Below, piece after piece: positions 17,916 to 28,400 of a stretch of 51,371 bases of DNA (the stretch's first letter is position 1; each line of letters begins with the position of its first letter). Made by a program: the position numbers and the translations under genes. The stretch covers positions 1 through 51,371 of the forward strand of contig NZ_CBVI010000076.1 of assembly GCF_000513195.1 (NCBI RefSeq), in the 5' to 3' direction. Source of the DNA: Bacteroides timonensis (lineage in GTDB: Bacteria; Bacteroidota; Bacteroidia; Bacteroidales; Bacteroidaceae). A model generated the notes under the pieces. The model was given only the letters and a program-made list of their open reading frames with translations. It had not been told where the DNA came from and searched no databases.

Positions 17916-19861
17916 TAAAGCGTCTGATTATAGCACTGGCATTAGGCACTGGAATTTTATTCACCGCCAATGCCCAAAATAGCGCCGTTAAAGACAGCCT
18001 ATTGCGCATTTACGTCACTGCGCCGCACGACTCTATGCGCCTGGATGTACTGCATGACATCGCCCGCCTGGACCAGCAGACACCGGTATTCCTCTATTAT
18101 GAGAATAAATTGCTGCAAGAGGCTACGGAGCAAAACAACCTGCGTTATCAGAGTCTTGCCACCTATGAGCATATCATCTACTTTTTCAATAAACTGGATC
18201 TGAAACGCGTAACACAGTGGATGAACAGAATGGAAGTTCTGGCAGAGAAGCATAATTATTACAATGATTACTTCAAAGCCAAGAAGTTACAGATTGAAAT
18301 GTATACAATCAACCAGCAGATAGAACTTGCCATCCATGAGGCGAACATCATGTATGATAAAGCTAAAAAACTGAATGACAGCAATGGTATGCGGGAAGCC
18401 TGTCTATGCCTCATGACCAGCTACATTGCCACACTACGTTACGAAGATGGTGCAAAGGCCTTGGAAGAAGCATTCCATCTAATGAGTCCGCAAGACAGAC
18501 CTATGGATAAAATAAATCTGTTGTCGAAGGCTGTGCTGGCTTATTCATTCCTGCATAATAATGAAAAAATGTATGCTTCGCTGGAACAGATGAAAGTAGC
18601 GATACAAGACTTAATAACCGCCACACCGGCACTCAAGAATGCATACTCAGCCCTATATATGGGAATGGAAACTCAATACGCCCTTTACTATGTCCGCACG
18701 GGAAACCTCAAGAAAGCCTGGGAACACCTGCAAAAAGCAGATGAATATGAGACCCCTAACACCTTCCTGCCGTACAGAGTATCCCGTCTGCAAGCTTATG
18801 CAGAATATTATCGTGCCCGAAAAGAATACGAAAAAGCCTTGGAATCATTGGATAATGCCATTACCCTGACACTTCAGATGTCTTTCCCGGATGCCATACT
18901 ATATATGGCTATGAAAGCAGATATTCTAGTGGATATGGGGCATCCGGAGGTTGCTATCAACATCTACAAGAAAGTAATGCGTGATAAGGACTCTCTATAC
19001 CGAGGGTTGTCTAACGCGCAAATGGAGCAAATACAGAGCTTGTACAATATGGATAAGCTGGTGCTGAAACGAGAACAGCAACAAGAAAAGATACATTATT
19101 TTGTATTGATCGTTATCGGGATTGCCCTGCTGGCACTGATCGCTTTCGTTATCCACATGTACTTCAGCAGAAAAAGATTGCAGAAAGACGAGAAAGAAGT
19201 AGCCCGTCTGAGTGAAATAGCTGAGGAAGCGAATGAAGTAAAGAGCCGCTTCCTTGCAAACATGAGTTACAATATCCGTATTCCACTGAATAATGTGGTA
19301 GGTTTTTCACAGTTACTCTCTACTGATATGGGATTGGATGATAAAGAAAAACTGGAGTATTCTGAAATCATTCAGGCAAATTCTACTGATTTGATTCAAC
19401 TGGTGAACGATGTACTCGACCTCTCACGACTGGAAGCTAAAATGATGAAATTCCAGATACAGGATTGCGAAATGCGGGAAATATGCAACGACCTGATATA
19501 TATGGCCCGGAGAGACAGTAACGGACATATACATGCCGAACTGGAAAGTGATGTGGAACACCAGATGCTTAGAATGGACGCCAACCGCTTCAACCAAGCT
19601 GTATTGAGTATGCTGATTTATCCTGTACCTAACGATACCGATCGTGAAGTGAAGATGCAACTGAGCAAAGACGAAGAAAATCAATTACTGATATTCCGTA
19701 TCACAAACAGCCCGTTAGTTGATCCTGCATTCGCCTCCCAGCAAGTTTCCATACGACTAAAAATCAATCAATTGTTGTTTGAACATTTTGGTGGTAGCTT
19801 TATGGTAAGTGAAAGTGCCGAGGATGGCTATCCCATCACTTTTAGTATTGCTACTCTGTAG
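17912..19861 (+). CDS. TPR-containing degenerate sensor kinase (pseudokinase)
   Basis: 649 residues; paralogue of the upstream kinase with the same plan: signal peptide, TPR-like periplasmic repeats, TM helix (YFVLIVIGIALLALIAFVIH), HisKA-like and ATPase-like regions. The H-box reads ANMSYNIRIPLNNV, so Tyr453 replaces the phospho-acceptor His. The N-box has become RFNQAVLSMLIYPVPN, and the DxGxG and GxGLGL boxes are missing (RITNSPLV and QVSIRLKINQLL occupy their places). It should neither bind ATP normally nor autophosphorylate. The reading frame is intact, so it is probably a retained modulatory partner rather than a decaying gene. Confidence 0.9.
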   Translation: MIKRLIIALALGTGILFTANAQNSAVKDSLLRIYVTAPHDSMRLDVLHDIARLDQQTPVFLYYENKLLQEATEQNNLRYQSLATYEHIIYFFNKLDLKRVTQWMNRMEVLAEKHNYYNDYFKAKKLQIEMYTINQQIELAIHEANIMYDKAKKLNDSNGMREACLCLMTSYIATLRYEDGAKALEEAFHLMSPQDRPMDKINLLSKAVLAYSFLHNNEKMYASLEQMKVAIQDLITATPALKNAYSALYMGMETQYALYYVRTGNLKKAWEHLQKADEYETPNTFLPYRVSRLQAYAEYYRARKEYEKALESLDNAITLTLQMSFPDAILYMAMKADILVDMGHPEVAINIYKKVMRDKDSLYRGLSNAQMEQIQSLYNMDKLVLKREQQQEKIHYFVLIVIGIALLALIAFVIHMYFSRKRLQKDEKEVARLSEIAEEANEVKSRFLANMSYNIRIPLNNVVGFSQLLSTDMGLDDKEKLEYSEIIQANSTDLIQLVNDVLDLSRLEAKMMKFQIQDCEMREICNDLIYMARRDSNGHIHAELESDVEHQMLRMDANRFNQAVLSMLIYPVPNDTDREVKMQLSKDEENQLLIFRITNSPLVDPAFASQQVSIRLKINQLLFEHFGGSFMVSESAEDGYPITFSIATL

Positions 19862-19867
19862 TGAATC

Positions 19868-20626
19868 TTATTCAAAATAAAAAGTGAGTACAATCATTCG
19901 GGAAGTAATTTTGTCGACTGACTGCGTGAACTTCAATAATGATTGGTCCGTAAGATCTTTACGGTCTTTCTTTATAAGGTTTGCCAGTCCGAAACAGAAC
20001 TTCAGTTCCGGGATTAACTTGAAATAAGGCAGATAAAAATCACACCCCAACCCTACTTCTACATAACAATCGAAAGGCTTTACCAATAAGGCCCCCTGCT
20101 TCTTCACACTGAAATCATACGTAGGAGCAATACCTGCCACCAGATAAGGACGGTAATTATTAAAACGTTCAGCAGAAAACTTCAAATCTACCGGTACAGA
20201 AAGATAGGCGGATTTCATCGACTGCGAATGTTCTTCACCACTGGCTTGCTCGCGGAATACTACTTTCTTATCCCCGAAATGTAATGTCGGGACGAGACGC
20301 AAGGAAAGAAACTGATTCAAATAAAGTTCGCCCAGTACTCCGACCGTAAATCCGGGAGAATATTCAGGCACATCGGCAAACCAACTCTGACCATCTTCCG
20401 TCACATATCCGGTATTCACCAATTTATAGTCCTGCACATGGATACCTGCCAAAAAACCATAGTGCCACCTCCGTTGATCGATATACGGACGGTTCTGTAC
20501 CTTCCGCTTCTGTGCCGAGGCACCAAAAGCAAGGAGTAAAGTAAGGATTATCAGACAAATGCGCTTCACATTCTTAAAACGCTGAAAGTGACATTTTATT
20601 GCACTTTCCTCCGGTTTTCTTCCCAT
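19868..20626 (-). CDS. PorT-like outer-membrane beta-barrel protein
   Basis: 252 residues. A hydrophobic signal sequence (ICLIILTLLLAFGASAQ) lies at about 23-39 after an unusually long polar N-terminus, so the true start could be downstream, for example a GTG codon (NVKRIC). The mature part alternates strands and turns and ends MIVLTFYFE, typical of eight-strand barrels. It resembles PorT-family proteins, first linked to type IX secretion in Porphyromonas but also found in Bacteroides. It is convergent with the pseudokinase gene, six bases away. Confidence 0.75.
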   Translation of the reverse strand: MGRKPEESAIKCHFQRFKNVKRICLIILTLLLAFGASAQKRKVQNRPYIDQRRWHYGFLAGIHVQDYKLVNTGYVTEDGQSWFADVPEYSPGFTVGVLGELYLNQFLSLRLVPTLHFGDKKVVFREQASGEEHSQSMKSAYLSVPVDLKFSAERFNNYRPYLVAGIAPTYDFSVKKQGALLVKPFDCYVEVGLGCDFYLPYFKLIPELKFCFGLANLIKKDRKDLTDQSLLKFTQSVDKITSRMIVLTFYFE

Positions 20627-20667
20627 TATTATTTAGACAAGGTACAAATTAAGGGAATTTAAACAGG

Positions 20668-20703
20668 TTTGATAACAACTAATCAAGAAAACCATTATTT
20701 TTG
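20668..20703 (+). promoter_or_regulatory. probable promoter of the ferredoxin gene
   Basis: -7 TATTTTTG at 20696-20703 and TTTG at 20668-20671. The 24-base spacer is a little long. Leader of about 33 bases. Confidence 0.45.
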
Positions 20704-20742
20704 CCGAACTAATTAGTACTAATAATTTAAAATCTAAAGAAA

Positions 20743-20913
20743 ATGGCTTACGTAATTAATGACAGTTGTGTTGCTTGTGGTACTTGTATTGACGAATGTC
20801 CGGTAGGAGCTATCTCAGAAGGTGATATCTACGCTATCGACCCTGAAACTTGCACAGATTGTGGTACTTGTGCTGATGTTTGTCCGTCTGAAGCAATTCA
20901 CCCGGCAGAATAA
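20743..20913 (+). CDS. 2[4Fe-4S] ferredoxin
   Basis: A 56-residue protein with two classical cluster motifs: CVACGTCIDECP (Cys 9, 12, 15, 19) and CTDCGTCADVCP (Cys 37, 40, 43, 47). This is the clostridial-type bacterial ferredoxin, a low-potential electron carrier in the cytoplasm; in anaerobes it typically serves enzymes such as pyruvate:ferredoxin oxidoreductase. It is monocistronic, between its own promoter and a strong terminator. Confidence 0.97.
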   Translation: MAYVINDSCVACGTCIDECPVGAISEGDIYAIDPETCTDCGTCADVCPSEAIHPAE

Positions 20914-20935
20914 TAAGGTTTCTCTTTAAGAGATC

Positions 20936-20972
20936 AAAGCCTCGACTTCTTACGAATCCGAGGCTTTCCTTT
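20936..20972. terminator. intrinsic terminator after the ferredoxin gene
   Basis: AAAGCCTCG (20936-20944) pairs perfectly with CGAGGCTTT (20959-20967), followed by CCTTTTCT. It lies between the convergent ferredoxin and GH26 genes and may work in both directions. Confidence 0.8.
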
Positions 20973-20983
20973 TCTACAACAAC

Positions 20984-22054
20984 CTATTTCAACGAAGGCA
21001 TCCTGTCGCGAGTTATCACAAAACTCTGGTTCACCGCATCTACCCACCATGACTTATCGGCATGTCTGTGTGCTGTTCCCATAAAGTCCTCCGAATGCAA
21101 ATCATGCGTCAACGAACGGCAGTACCATGGCATGAACCATGCCCACCGTGCTCCCGACTGCCATTGTTCACTCATTGTAGATACTTTGCCGCACTCACTC
21201 AACGCCACCAATTTACCGGGATATTCATTGCTCAAGCGCTGATAACTGTTTGCTATCTCTTCGTTCGTCTTGTTATAAGAATCCCTCCCCACTATATCAA
21301 CATAAGTATCCCCCGGATACCAATCCATATCTCCCTCTTCACTGGTCCAAACCCAAATAAGATTATTCAAGCCCTTTTTCTGAAATGTATCAAACATCAG
21401 CTTCCACAATGCTTTATAAGCCTCAGGTCCATTCACTCCCCACCAGAACCATCCTCCGGAAGCCTCATGCAACGGCCGCCAGATGACAGGTATATCCTTC
21501 TCCTTCAGCAAGAGCAAACAATCCGCCACTTTATCCATATCCGCTTTTACTACTTGATTCTCATAAGTGCCTTCTTGAACAGCCTTTGAAATATCGAAAG
21601 TCGTCAGCCGTCTGTCCTTCATGTTACCAGCATAAAAAGCATACTCCTTGCTGCCTTGTTCTACCGGAACATTCCAATGCCAAACGAGTGCAACCAAACC
21701 ATTGCATTTCCACCATTGTTCCAATACACTGACATCTTCATAATTCGGGCGATTGGTCGTTGAATGCAAATGCAGATAGTCAAAACAGTTCATTGCCGGG
21801 TACTTGCCAGTATGCTGATGCACCCACTCTGCTTCATTCGTATTCCAGTCAACAGTTGCCATTGTAGCAGAAAGCATGTTCTTCCCCACATTCTTCCTCA
21901 GAAACTCAAAGACCTTGACAGCTTGCCTGGAAGCATCAGGAGTACACAAAGGAACTGCCTTTGAATGATTGCCGTCATCTCGTTTACCATTTTGAAAGGT
22001 TGTCAGCATTGCTGCTATCAGCAAAAAAGACACTATTGGTTTCCAAAGTTTCAT
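20984..22054 (-). CDS. glycoside hydrolase family 26 (probable beta-mannanase)
   Basis: 356 residues with an N-terminal secretion signal. Family motifs are clear: acid/base Glu197 in WRPLHEASGGWFWWG and nucleophile Glu287 in ALSECGKV; GH26 enzymes retain configuration and most cut beta-1,4-mannans. Domain boundaries match a single catalytic module without a binding domain. The signal lacks a typical lipobox, so it may be periplasmic. It is the last gene of a locus with two esterases and SusC/D. Some GH26 members act on other beta-glycans, so the mannan assignment is inference. Confidence 0.9.
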   Translation of the reverse strand: MKLWKPIVSFLLIAAMLTTFQNGKRDDGNHSKAVPLCTPDASRQAVKVFEFLRKNVGKNMLSATMATVDWNTNEAEWVHQHTGKYPAMNCFDYLHLHSTTNRPNYEDVSVLEQWWKCNGLVALVWHWNVPVEQGSKEYAFYAGNMKDRRLTTFDISKAVQEGTYENQVVKADMDKVADCLLLLKEKDIPVIWRPLHEASGGWFWWGVNGPEAYKALWKLMFDTFQKKGLNNLIWVWTSEEGDMDWYPGDTYVDIVGRDSYNKTNEEIANSYQRLSNEYPGKLVALSECGKVSTMSEQWQSGARWAWFMPWYCRSLTHDLHSEDFMGTAHRHADKSWWVDAVNQSFVITRDRMPSLK

Positions 22055-22152
22055 ATTTTTCCTTCTTTATCTAAATATTATTTCAGTACCAGCAAAAGAT
22101 GCGGCCAGTCTCCATCATATATTTTCTGTATATCACCAGCACAATCTATTTA

Positions 22153-22824
22153 TTACTGAATTAGATAAGGTTCTATTACCTCAGCAAACCTCTCATAAGC
22201 AAGTTTACTGGGATGCAGTCTGTCACTGATATAATATTTTTCAGGTAGTTTTCCATTTTTATCATAAAGACAAGATGTTATATCAACATAAGTAACCTGC
22301 TGACTATTTTTATAAAAATTCAATACCAACTCATTCACCTTTTTTTCTTTTGGAATCCAATCAGGCATGGAGGGTGACGGATGGAAGGAAAGAAAAAGAA
22401 TAGGAACACCTGGCAGATGAATATCCATCAAACGGCAAAAACACTTGATATCTTCAAAAACGCGCTCAATAGAAACACCGCCATAAAGATCATTAGCACC
22501 GCAAAGCAAAACTATCTGTGCCGGTTTGTAGGCCACTACCAAGCGTTGGTAGTGATACAAATAGTCACTAATCCACGAACCACCGTATGCACGATTCAAC
22601 ACTCTATGATTTGGGAAATAGTCATTAATATTTTCCCACATTCCAAGTGAAGAGCTACCGATAAAAAGTATGCTACCCGACTTTGGAAAACTTTTTTCAT
22701 CCAAACTATAGTAATAGTCCAATTGCTCTTTGTAAGCATTTGCTCTGAAATACACAGAGTCCTGGGCTTTCACCATACTATACGCAAGCAGTAGAAAACA
22801 AATGATTAAAATATTCTTCTTCAT
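22153..22824 (-). CDS. SGNH/GDSL-family hydrolase (probable carbohydrate esterase)
   Basis: 223 residues with signal peptide (ILIICFLLLAYSMVKAQ). SGNH blocks are all visible: FIGSSSLGMW with nucleophile Ser at about 58, Gly in YGGSW (about 82), Asn111 in CGANDL, and the Asp-His pair in DRLHPS near the C-terminus. Its place between a GH26 glycanase and a second esterase points to removal of acetyl groups from the same polysaccharide. Substrate not determinable from sequence. Confidence 0.88.
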   Translation of the reverse strand: MKKNILIICFLLLAYSMVKAQDSVYFRANAYKEQLDYYYSLDEKSFPKSGSILFIGSSSLGMWENINDYFPNHRVLNRAYGGSWISDYLYHYQRLVVAYKPAQIVLLCGANDLYGGVSIERVFEDIKCFCRLMDIHLPGVPILFLSFHPSPSMPDWIPKEKKVNELVLNFYKNSQQVTYVDITSCLYDKNGKLPEKYYISDRLHPSKLAYERFAEVIEPYLIQ

Positions 22825-22943
22825 TCTCTTTACATTTTATTTATATTGTCAATACATGTCGGTATATCCTAATATTGCTACTGTTCTAAACTTTATCTAG
22901 CAAATTATCAAGCAAATACGTCTAGTCTCCATTACAGAAGCAT

Positions 22944-23759
22944 TCACTCGTGGGGCTTGCCCAATATCCTCTTAACATGTTGTTGCAGGATATAAAACGC
23001 CGGTTCTCCCATCGGTCCATGACCATGGCCTCCTATCTCATATAAATAAGTTTCTTTATGACCGACCAATTTCATCATCCGCCACATATAAGCATTCTCT
23101 TCATACCGCCCGAAAAGTTCCAATTCGCGGTCACCAGTTATGAGAACCAAAGGAGGAGCATCTTTGCGGACATGAAACAGAGGCGCATACTCATCAATAG
23201 TAGGCTGCAAATTGTCTATCCCCTTCATTTTCCGATAAGAAAAATGGCTGACTACCTGTCCGCTGAAAGGAATCAATCCGGCAATAGAATCGGCATCCAC
23301 TTGATACTTGTTCAGCCATTTCTTATCCAATCCAATCATGGCAGTCAAGTATCCTCCTGCCGAATGCCCTGAAATGAATATCTTGCTTTTACTTCCTCCA
23401 TACTTCTCCACCTCCCGAAAAGTCCAAGCCACAGCCGCCGCCGCATCGTTCAGACAGGTATCAATCGTAACATTGGGCAGCAGACGATAATTGACTGCCA
23501 CAACTACCAACCCCACATTTTTCAACTTCCAAGGGATGGATTTATTTCCACTGGTCAGCCCCCCTCCATGAAACCAAACAACGGTGGGACAGTCTTTTAG
23601 ATTTTCCGGATAATAGATATCCAGTTTACAGCGCTCTTTCGCATAGCTTTCTTCCGAAGAAGAATAAGGTACATTCTTTACTTCCTTGTATGTGATTTCC
23701 TGAGCAAAGACGTCTAGGAAAGCCAGTAATAAGGATAATGTCAAACAAATCTTTTTCAT
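22944..23759 (-). CDS. alpha/beta-hydrolase esterase
   Basis: 271 residues from ATG 23759, chosen because it starts a good signal peptide (MKKICLTLSLLLAFLDVFAQ); the longer reading from 23810 would bury it. It has the HSL/BD-FAE-type oxyanion motif HGGG (64-67), nucleophile Ser133 in GHSAGGY, a likely Asp in LITGDRELE and His in GGHGHG. Such enzymes remove acetyl or feruloyl groups from plant polysaccharides. It starts 28 bases after the SusD stop in the same operon. Confidence 0.88.
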   Translation of the reverse strand: MKKICLTLSLLLAFLDVFAQEITYKEVKNVPYSSSEESYAKERCKLDIYYPENLKDCPTVVWFHGGGLTSGNKSIPWKLKNVGLVVVAVNYRLLPNVTIDTCLNDAAAAVAWTFREVEKYGGSKSKIFISGHSAGGYLTAMIGLDKKWLNKYQVDADSIAGLIPFSGQVVSHFSYRKMKGIDNLQPTIDEYAPLFHVRKDAPPLVLITGDRELELFGRYEENAYMWRMMKLVGHKETYLYEIGGHGHGPMGEPAFYILQQHVKRILGKPHE

Positions 23760-23787
23760 TCTAATTTTATTTATTCCTTCAAAATAA

Positions 23788-25461
23788 TCAATATCCGTAA
23801 TTATTCCCACCCAACAACTTGTTTTCTGCTACTTCGGCAGCAGGAATGGCATAAAGGAGGTTTTTCTTTGAACGGACGGTAGAACGGTTAGCATTGCCGC
23901 AAACAACAGATTGCGTTTCGTTCATCACATCCAGATACAGTCCCCAACGCAACAAATCAAATTTCCGGTTAAACTCCTGGCAAAGCTCCAACCCACGTTC
24001 TTTCAACACCAAGCTGCGGGCTTCTATTTTATCGGTCACCTTACCGGCATACAGTGTTTCGGCTTTAGCACGTTTTCTGATTACATCCACATCTTCCATG
24101 GCAGCTTCGATGTCATCCAATTCAACTTCTGCCTCTGCACGAAGTAAATAAGCCTCAGCAAACCGGATTAATATAACATCTTGGTCTTGTGCCGTTGCCT
24201 GTCGTGCTGAGAAAAACGAGGGATTGGCAATATCACCGTTGTAATGCTTGGTAAGGCAAGCTACACCATATTGATAAGTACTGTTGAAATCCGGACGGAA
24301 AGCTTTTAGATTTTCCGGCAGATTGTCTGCATTATACACATCGGAGTTGGAGGGGAAAGAAACCCACTTCTGGGTGGCACCGTAAGCGGTCTGATAGTAG
24401 TGCCATACTCCGTGAACGATGCGGTCGTCGACCGTATCATATTGTTCGTACAGATTGGGAGCCATATAAATCCATGCGCCTGCACCTCCATAAGGAGCCG
24501 GATTGTGATAATAGTGTAAATAACTGTTGTTAAAGTCCGTATCACCTCCATTGGCAGATGCGCCCCATACAAATTCCTTGTTCCTACGGTTATTGCTTCC
24601 CCAAAGACTCAGATAGTCCGTTGCCAAGTCATAATCCGTTCCTCTACGAGCAATTACCATGTCACACAGTTCTTTAGCTCTGCCATAACACTGCTTGGCA
24701 TTGATATTGGCTGTACCTTCTACCGCCGCACAATTAAATTTCTTTTGTTCACCTTTAATATCCACTATTATTTCCACACCACCATTGGACAGTGCAGCCG
24801 ATCCCATTGTGCAGTAAACGCGTGCCAATAACAGAGCAGCTGCAGTTTTATCCGCATGTCCCCATGCACCAACATTGCCTTCGGAGTTGTAGTACATATA
24901 TTCAAGGGCAGTTTCCAGATCTGCTGTAATCTGCCTATAAACATCCTCTACAGAAGAACGCGGACAGTTGAGCTCTGTTTCAGCCATCAGCCTCAACGGA
25001 ACAGCACCATACATTCTCACCAAATGGAAATAGGCAAACGCTCTAAGAAAAAGAGTTTCTCCATAAAGCTGCCGGATAGCGGCTTGTTCCGTGTAGGCAT
25101 TGGAACTTTCAAATGATTCTTTTGCCTTATTGGCCCGGTTTATCATTCGGTAGAACACACTCCACAAATCATTATTGGTATTGTAGGCATAGTGCCCTGT
25201 AATGTCTCCGCTACCGGCAGAACTAAGCACCCAACCCGGTGCAGCACAATGGTCGTGGTCCTGATCTATCCATGCCTCATAAGTCTGCTCCATGCACCAG
25301 TTATCCCAAAAGATGGCATAAATTCCGGTTACCAATTGTTCGGCTCCTTTCTCACTTTGAGCCAGTTGTTCAGAGGTGATGGAGTAAGGATGTTCGTCTA
25401 AGGAGCAACTTGCGACAAAGAATGTGGCAAGAACTAATATCATCATTTGTATCTTTTTCAT
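23788..25461 (-). CDS. SusD/RagB-family glycan-binding lipoprotein
   Basis: 557 residues. Lipoprotein signal with Cys at VASCSLDEHP. The body has the SusD TPR-like architecture (for example LYGETLFLRAFAYFHLVRMY) and the conserved C-terminal part with FDLLRWG. It binds glycan at the cell surface and forms the lid over the SusC transporter. The gene lies 22 bases after susC in the same operon. Confidence 0.95.
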   Translation of the reverse strand: MKKIQMMILVLATFFVASCSLDEHPYSITSEQLAQSEKGAEQLVTGIYAIFWDNWCMEQTYEAWIDQDHDHCAAPGWVLSSAGSGDITGHYAYNTNNDLWSVFYRMINRANKAKESFESSNAYTEQAAIRQLYGETLFLRAFAYFHLVRMYGAVPLRLMAETELNCPRSSVEDVYRQITADLETALEYMYYNSEGNVGAWGHADKTAAALLLARVYCTMGSAALSNGGVEIIVDIKGEQKKFNCAAVEGTANINAKQCYGRAKELCDMVIARRGTDYDLATDYLSLWGSNNRRNKEFVWGASANGGDTDFNNSYLHYYHNPAPYGGAGAWIYMAPNLYEQYDTVDDRIVHGVWHYYQTAYGATQKWVSFPSNSDVYNADNLPENLKAFRPDFNSTYQYGVACLTKHYNGDIANPSFFSARQATAQDQDVILIRFAEAYLLRAEAEVELDDIEAAMEDVDVIRKRAKAETLYAGKVTDKIEARSLVLKERGLELCQEFNRKFDLLRWGLYLDVMNETQSVVCGNANRSTVRSKKNLLYAIPAAEVAENKLLGGNNYGY

Positions 25462-25483
25462 ACTTCTATTTCTTTTTTATAAA

Positions 25484-28400
25484 TTAGAAAACAACATTAA
25501 GACCGAATGTAAAGCTGCGTTGCTGAGGATAGGCACCAGAGTCAATGCCTCTCAGCGAAGGTGTAGAGCCAAAAGAGTTGACTTCCGGATCATATCCCTT
25601 ATAGCTTGTAAAAGTCAGCAGATTATTTCCAGTAGCACTGAACCGGATACTGTTGATGTGCGGCAACGGATTCTTGACAGTATAGCCAATGGACAAGGAA
25701 CGAAGTTTCAGGTAAGAACCGTCATCCAAGTATAGTCTGGAAAAGCGAATGTCCCTTCCTGTATAATAGAAATTTTTAGGTGCCACTGCAGTCTGCGGAT
25801 TGACACTCCATGACTGCTCATAGACGTAGTAGGGCTTATTCTGTGTAGTACCTACATCATAAAAACGGAGCGAGTTCATGTTGAATATGTCATTTCCCTC
25901 TACTCCCTGAAACAATATGCTGAAGTCAAGGTTCTTCCAATTCAAGTCGAGACTAAAACCATAATAGAAGTCTGGATTGGCATCACCTATCCAGTCCTGG
26001 TCCTTGTCAGTGATAAATCCGTCTCCATCCAAGTCCTTATACTTGATTTCTCCTACCCAGTCGCGGCGTATGATTTCTTCTGCCGCCGCATCCGAGCTGT
26101 CTGCCTTATAGTTAGGATATTGAGTCTTGAATTGATGGCTGTTGACAACCTCGTCTCGCGACTGCCAGATACCATCATGTGTCCACCCATAGAAAGCCCC
26201 GATGGAGTGACCATCAGCAAGAGCATAAGGACGCATACTGTTATAGATGGAATTGGGAAACATCGGTTCTTTCCCAAAGTCACAGATTTCATTCTTGTTG
26301 AACGAAATATTTCCTCCGAATGTCAACGAGAAGTCTTTGCTCTGAATGGCAAACACTTTCATGTTGGCTTCAAATCCCTTATTAATAACCGAACCACTGT
26401 TGGAGAGTATCTGTTCGATACCGGTACTGGAAGGTGTCTGCTTATACTGCAGTAAATCCGTTGTTTTCTTGTAATAATAATCAAATTCTAGAGATACCCG
26501 TTTGAAGAGCATCAGTTCCAAGCCTGCATCATGCTGCCAAGTGGTTTCCCATGTCAGGTCTTTATTACCCGGATTATAAGTATTCGTAGCATAACCGTTC
26601 TCAATGTTCGAACCGAAAGGATAGTTGGCAGCCGCCATGATGGCAAAAGTCTGATAAGAACTGATGGCCTGATTACCAGAGGAACCGTAGCTATAACGCA
26701 ATTTCACGTTACTCAGCACCTCAGACAGTCCTTTCATGAATTTTTCTTCGGACAAGCGGTAAGAAACACCAATGGAGGGAAAAAAAGCAGCCCGCTTCCC
26801 TTTGGCGAACTTACTCGAAGCATCATTACGTGCCGTAAAGGTAAGGTAATACTTACCAGCATAGTTATAAGCTAAACGTCCAATGAGAGAGAATAGTTGG
26901 GAATCTCCTTTACCGGAAGAGACTGAGGTCATTGTACCTGCATCCTGCAAAAGCCACCCTTCTGTATCGTCGGTACCAAATCCCTGCACAGTAATTGCCT
27001 TGTTGTAATAGCTTGACTCTTCCCATGACGTGCCCACCGTGGCACTGACGTTGTGCTTCCGGTTGAATGTTTTGTTGTACATAAGCAGGTTATCAAACAG
27101 TAAGGAGGTGCGCCAATTGTCGCCAGCATTGGATTTTCCTCCGATACCTTTTCCTTCTGCCAGGTAGCTGGGCCAATACTTGTTAGCATCGTTGCGCGTA
27201 TAGTTATATCCCAATACAGACCGGAAAATCAAGCCATCCATCAGCGTTATGTTCAGATAGTTCGATGTTCTGAATGTCATGTTCTTATTTTCGTTCAGCG
27301 CATTGATGTAACGAGTCGGCACTGCTACCATACTATATTCATTGTCCAAGTCCTCTTGCGTCTGTGAAGCAGGATAGGTGAGGGCCGAACGGATTACTCC
27401 TTCCGTACCGTTATTCTGATTATTAGTCGCCGTCTTCAATACATTCGAGTTGGCAAATGTGCCCGATACAGACGTACCGAACTTAAGCCACGACTTTATC
27501 TGTTTATTCAGGTTAGCTTTCATTGTGTAGCGGGAGTAGTCTGAACCATTTATAATACCTTCCTGATTCAGATAACCTCCACTTACAGAGTAGTCGAACC
27601 CTTGTGATTGACCGGAAATATTTAAATTCAAGTCATGCGTCAAGCCCGACCTGAATATCTGGTCCTGCCAGTAGTACGGATCGTTGTCAAAATCATCCGG
27701 ACCTTTCAAATAAGTTCCCTCACTGTTTGTTGTGCCGGGAAAAGGCAAATCCGTCTGTACCCATTCAAAGTTGGAGACTTCTTGGGTATTGATATAGGAA
27801 AGGTTTCTGTATTCAGCGTAGTCTTTGGCACCCAATACTTTTATCTTTTTGGCTACATGGCTGCTTGTCAGTTTATAGGACAGTGAAACTTGATCTTTTA
27901 CACCCAGTCCACTGCCGCTTTTTGTAGTAATCAGAACTACACCGTTAGCACCGCGCGAACCATAGATAGCAGTAGCTGATGCATCTTTCAGAATCTCAAT
28001 GGAAGCGATGTCATTGGGGTTCAGTGAAGAAAGTGCATTGCTATAGTTTGGTGAACTTGAGTCGAAATTAATGGTATCGTCATTGCTGTCAGAAATAGGC
28101 ACTCCGTCAATCACATACAAAGGCTCTGTAGAACCTTGGAAAGAGTTCGTTCCACGAATCTGAATACTGATGCCACCGCCCGGAGCACCATCATTGGACA
28201 CCACATTCACACCTGTCAGTCGACCTTGCAAGCCTTTTTCTAAACTCACCGGAGAACTTTTCAATAGTTCCTCGCTTTTCACTTGTGCCACCGAACCAGT
28301 AAGGTCACTCTTCTTCACAAAGCCGTAACCCACCACCACCACTTCATCCAAGGTTTGACTGTCTTCTTTTAAGATAATCCTCATATCGGAAGCGGCTTTC

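Noticed and set aside
17912..19861. Second kinase as a decaying pseudogene
   Set aside because: The 649-codon frame is intact, coupled to the first gene, and domain order is kept; only catalytic motifs are lost.
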